6,015 bases of DNA from an uncultured Bacteroidales bacterium (GTDB lineage Bacteria > Bacteroidota > Bacteroidia > Bacteroidales > UBA932): NCBI GenBank assembly GCA_937898205.1, contig CALEJC010000217.1, positions 1-6,015 on the forward strand, in the 5' to 3' direction. Shown here in pieces: positions 4,711-6,015 of the stretch. The notes beneath the pieces are model-generated. The model saw nothing but the letters and a program-made list of their open reading frames with translations, did not search any database and had not been told where the DNA came from. The position numbers and the translations under genes were made by a program. Positions within the stretch are counted from its first letter, which is position 1; every line of letters begins with the position of its first letter.

Positions 4711-6015
4711 GAAAGAAGATTTATAAAATTGATCCGTGGCTTGAACCATTTAAAGAAGCTATAGATGCGCGCACTTCACGCATCTTGGCAGAGAAGAAAA
4801 AAATCGCCGGAGACGGCCCGTTGAGTGCCGCCATTAATAATCACATCTACTATCCTCTCCACAAGGAAGACGGCTTCTGGGTGATAAGAGAATGGGCCCC
4901 AAGTGCTACCCGCATCTACCTCATCGGTGAGTGTAACAACTGGAAACGCACGGAGGGCTATGCTTTTTCTCCTGTGGGACAAGGCAACTGGGAGCTCCGT
5001 ATCCCTGAAATGTTTCTGCATCACGGAGATTTGTATAAACTTTGGATCGAGTGGCCTGGCGGAGGAGGCGAGAGACTTCCGGCCTATGTCACCCGCGCGG
5101 TGCAGGATCCCGAGACCAAGCTTTTCTGCGCGCAGGTGTGGGATGCGCCTAAGTATGAGTGGAAACATCGCAAGCCCGGCAAGAGAAACAATCCTCTGAT
5201 CTATGAATGTCATATCGGCATGAGCGGGGAGGAAGAGAAGGTTGCCACGTTTGACGAGTTTAGGGTAAATGTCCTTCCGCGCGTCAAGGCTCTGGGCTAT
5301 AATGTGCTGCAGATCATGGCGTTGCAGGAGCACCCTTATTATGGTTCATTTGGATATCAGGTTTCCAACTTCTTTGCATTGTCTTCTCGATTTGGTACTC
5401 CCGAGGAGTTCAAGAGGCTGGTAGATGAAGCACACAAGTGCGGAATCGCCGTAATCATGGATATCGTGCATTCACACGCAGTGTCCAATGAGCTTGAGGG
5501 CCTCAGTTGTCTGGATGGCAGGGAAGACCTCTATTTCTACCAGGGGCCGCAAGGTTACCATCCTGCATGGGGCTCGCGCTGCTTTGACTATGGCAAGGAT
5601 GAGGTTAAATATTTCCTTCTCTCCAACTGCAAATACTGGATGGAGGAGTATCACCTTGACGGATTCCGTTTTGACGGTGTGACCAGCATGATTTACTGGG
5701 ATCACGGTCTGGGTAAGGATTTCGGTGATTATTCATACTACTTTGACAACGGTGTGGATGAAAACGCCATCAATTATCTTGCGCTTGCCAACCTCCTGAT
5801 CCACGAAATCAATCCAAATGCTCTTACGATTGCCGAAGATGTGAGCGCTATGGCAGGTCTTGCCGCTCCTGTGCCTTGTGGCGGTGTGGGCTTTGATTTC
5901 CGCATGTCGATGGGTATCGCTGACAACTGGATCAAGTGGATAAAGGAGCTGACGGATGAACAATGGAGCATGGGCCACATCTGGTCGGAACTCACCAATA
6001 AACGAGCTGAGGCCC
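4707..6015 (+). CDS. glgB: 1,4-alpha-glucan branching enzyme, GH13 subfamily 8 (eukaryote-like), N-terminal part
   Basis: Partial: 436 codons are present and the C-terminus lies beyond the right edge; eukaryotic relatives are about 650-700 residues. The enzyme cuts alpha-1,4 glucan chains and rejoins them by alpha-1,6 links. Seen in order: a helical N-terminus (DPWLEPFKEAI), a CBM48-like beta domain (about 55-150, REWAPSATRIYLIGECNNW), then the (beta/alpha)8 barrel from about 165 (IYECHIGMSGEEEKV). GH13 motifs are DIVHSH (252-257), GFRFDGVTSM (319-328) with nucleophile D323, and AEDVS (377-381) with the acid/base E377. The stretches HPYYGSFGYQVSNFFA and RFDGVTSMIY closely resemble human GBE1 rather than E. 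coli GlgB, hence subfamily 8. The ATG at 4707 overlaps the xseB TGA. Glycogen synthesis is the likely role; no other glycogen gene is visible here. Confidence 0.93.
   Translation, partial: MRKKIYKIDPWLEPFKEAIDARTSRILAEKKKIAGDGPLSAAINNHIYYPLHKEDGFWVIREWAPSATRIYLIGECNNWKRTEGYAFSPVGQGNWELRIPEMFLHHGDLYKLWIEWPGGGGERLPAYVTRAVQDPETKLFCAQVWDAPKYEWKHRKPGKRNNPLIYECHIGMSGEEEKVATFDEFRVNVLPRVKALGYNVLQIMALQEHPYYGSFGYQVSNFFALSSRFGTPEEFKRLVDEAHKCGIAVIMDIVHSHAVSNELEGLSCLDGREDLYFYQGPQGYHPAWGSRCFDYGKDEVKYFLLSNCKYWMEEYHLDGFRFDGVTSMIYWDHGLGKDFGDYSYYFDNGVDENAINYLALANLLIHEINPNALTIAEDVSAMAGLAAPVPCGGVGFDFRMSMGIADNWIKWIKELTDEQWSMGHIWSELTNKRAEA

Noticed and set aside
4776..5333. 185-codon open frame antisense to the branching-enzyme gene
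   Set aside because: The plus strand carries an unbroken GH13 enzyme here, and the antisense product shows no family signature.
1..6015. Mobile element, CRISPR array, defence system, RNA gene or other new system
   Set aside because: No direct-repeat array, terminal inverted repeats, transposase, integrase, tRNA-like cloverleaf or unassigned stretch over 100 bases is visible. Nearly every base belongs to an identifiable core gene.

Overview
The window looks like core chromosome of a Bacteroidota (Bacteroidales-like) bacterium. Three things point there. First, no start codon has a recognisable Shine-Dalgarno sequence; the short leaders are A/T-rich instead. Second, the one true intergenic gap carries two exact matches to the Bacteroides -7 promoter element TAnnTTTG. 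Third, the proteins have Bacteroidota-type features: a very short exonuclease VII large subunit, a eukaryote-like (GH13 subfamily 8) branching enzyme, and a small one-helix Cys-containing membrane protein. I cannot name genus or species.

The layout is two back-to-back gene clusters diverging from a 70-bp gap at 3359-3428. The leftward (minus) cluster, in transcription order, is yihA/ysxC (ribosome-assembly GTPase), prs (PRPP synthetase), a small membrane protein, der/engA (double-GTPase ribosome-assembly factor) and the start of a nitrilase-family amidohydrolase that runs off the left edge. Junctions are 3 nt, 6 nt, a 32-nt overlap and a 1-nt TAATG overlap, so this is very probably one operon. 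The rightward (plus) cluster is xseA, xseB (1-nt gap) and a branching-enzyme gene (ATGA overlap with xseB) that runs off the right edge.

The minus cluster joins two GTPases of large-subunit (50S) ribosome maturation with the enzyme that supplies PRPP for nucleotide synthesis, a growth-linked set. The plus cluster joins both exonuclease VII subunits (single-stranded DNA degradation and repair) with a glycogen-type enzyme; the coupling looks transcriptional rather than functional.

There is no tRNA, rRNA, CRISPR array, insertion sequence, phage gene or defence system, and no new system that I can defend. The points most worth a second look are the interlocked divergent promoters with an apparently leaderless xseA, the drastically shortened coiled-coil arm of XseA, and the small Cys-containing membrane protein whose end overlaps der.
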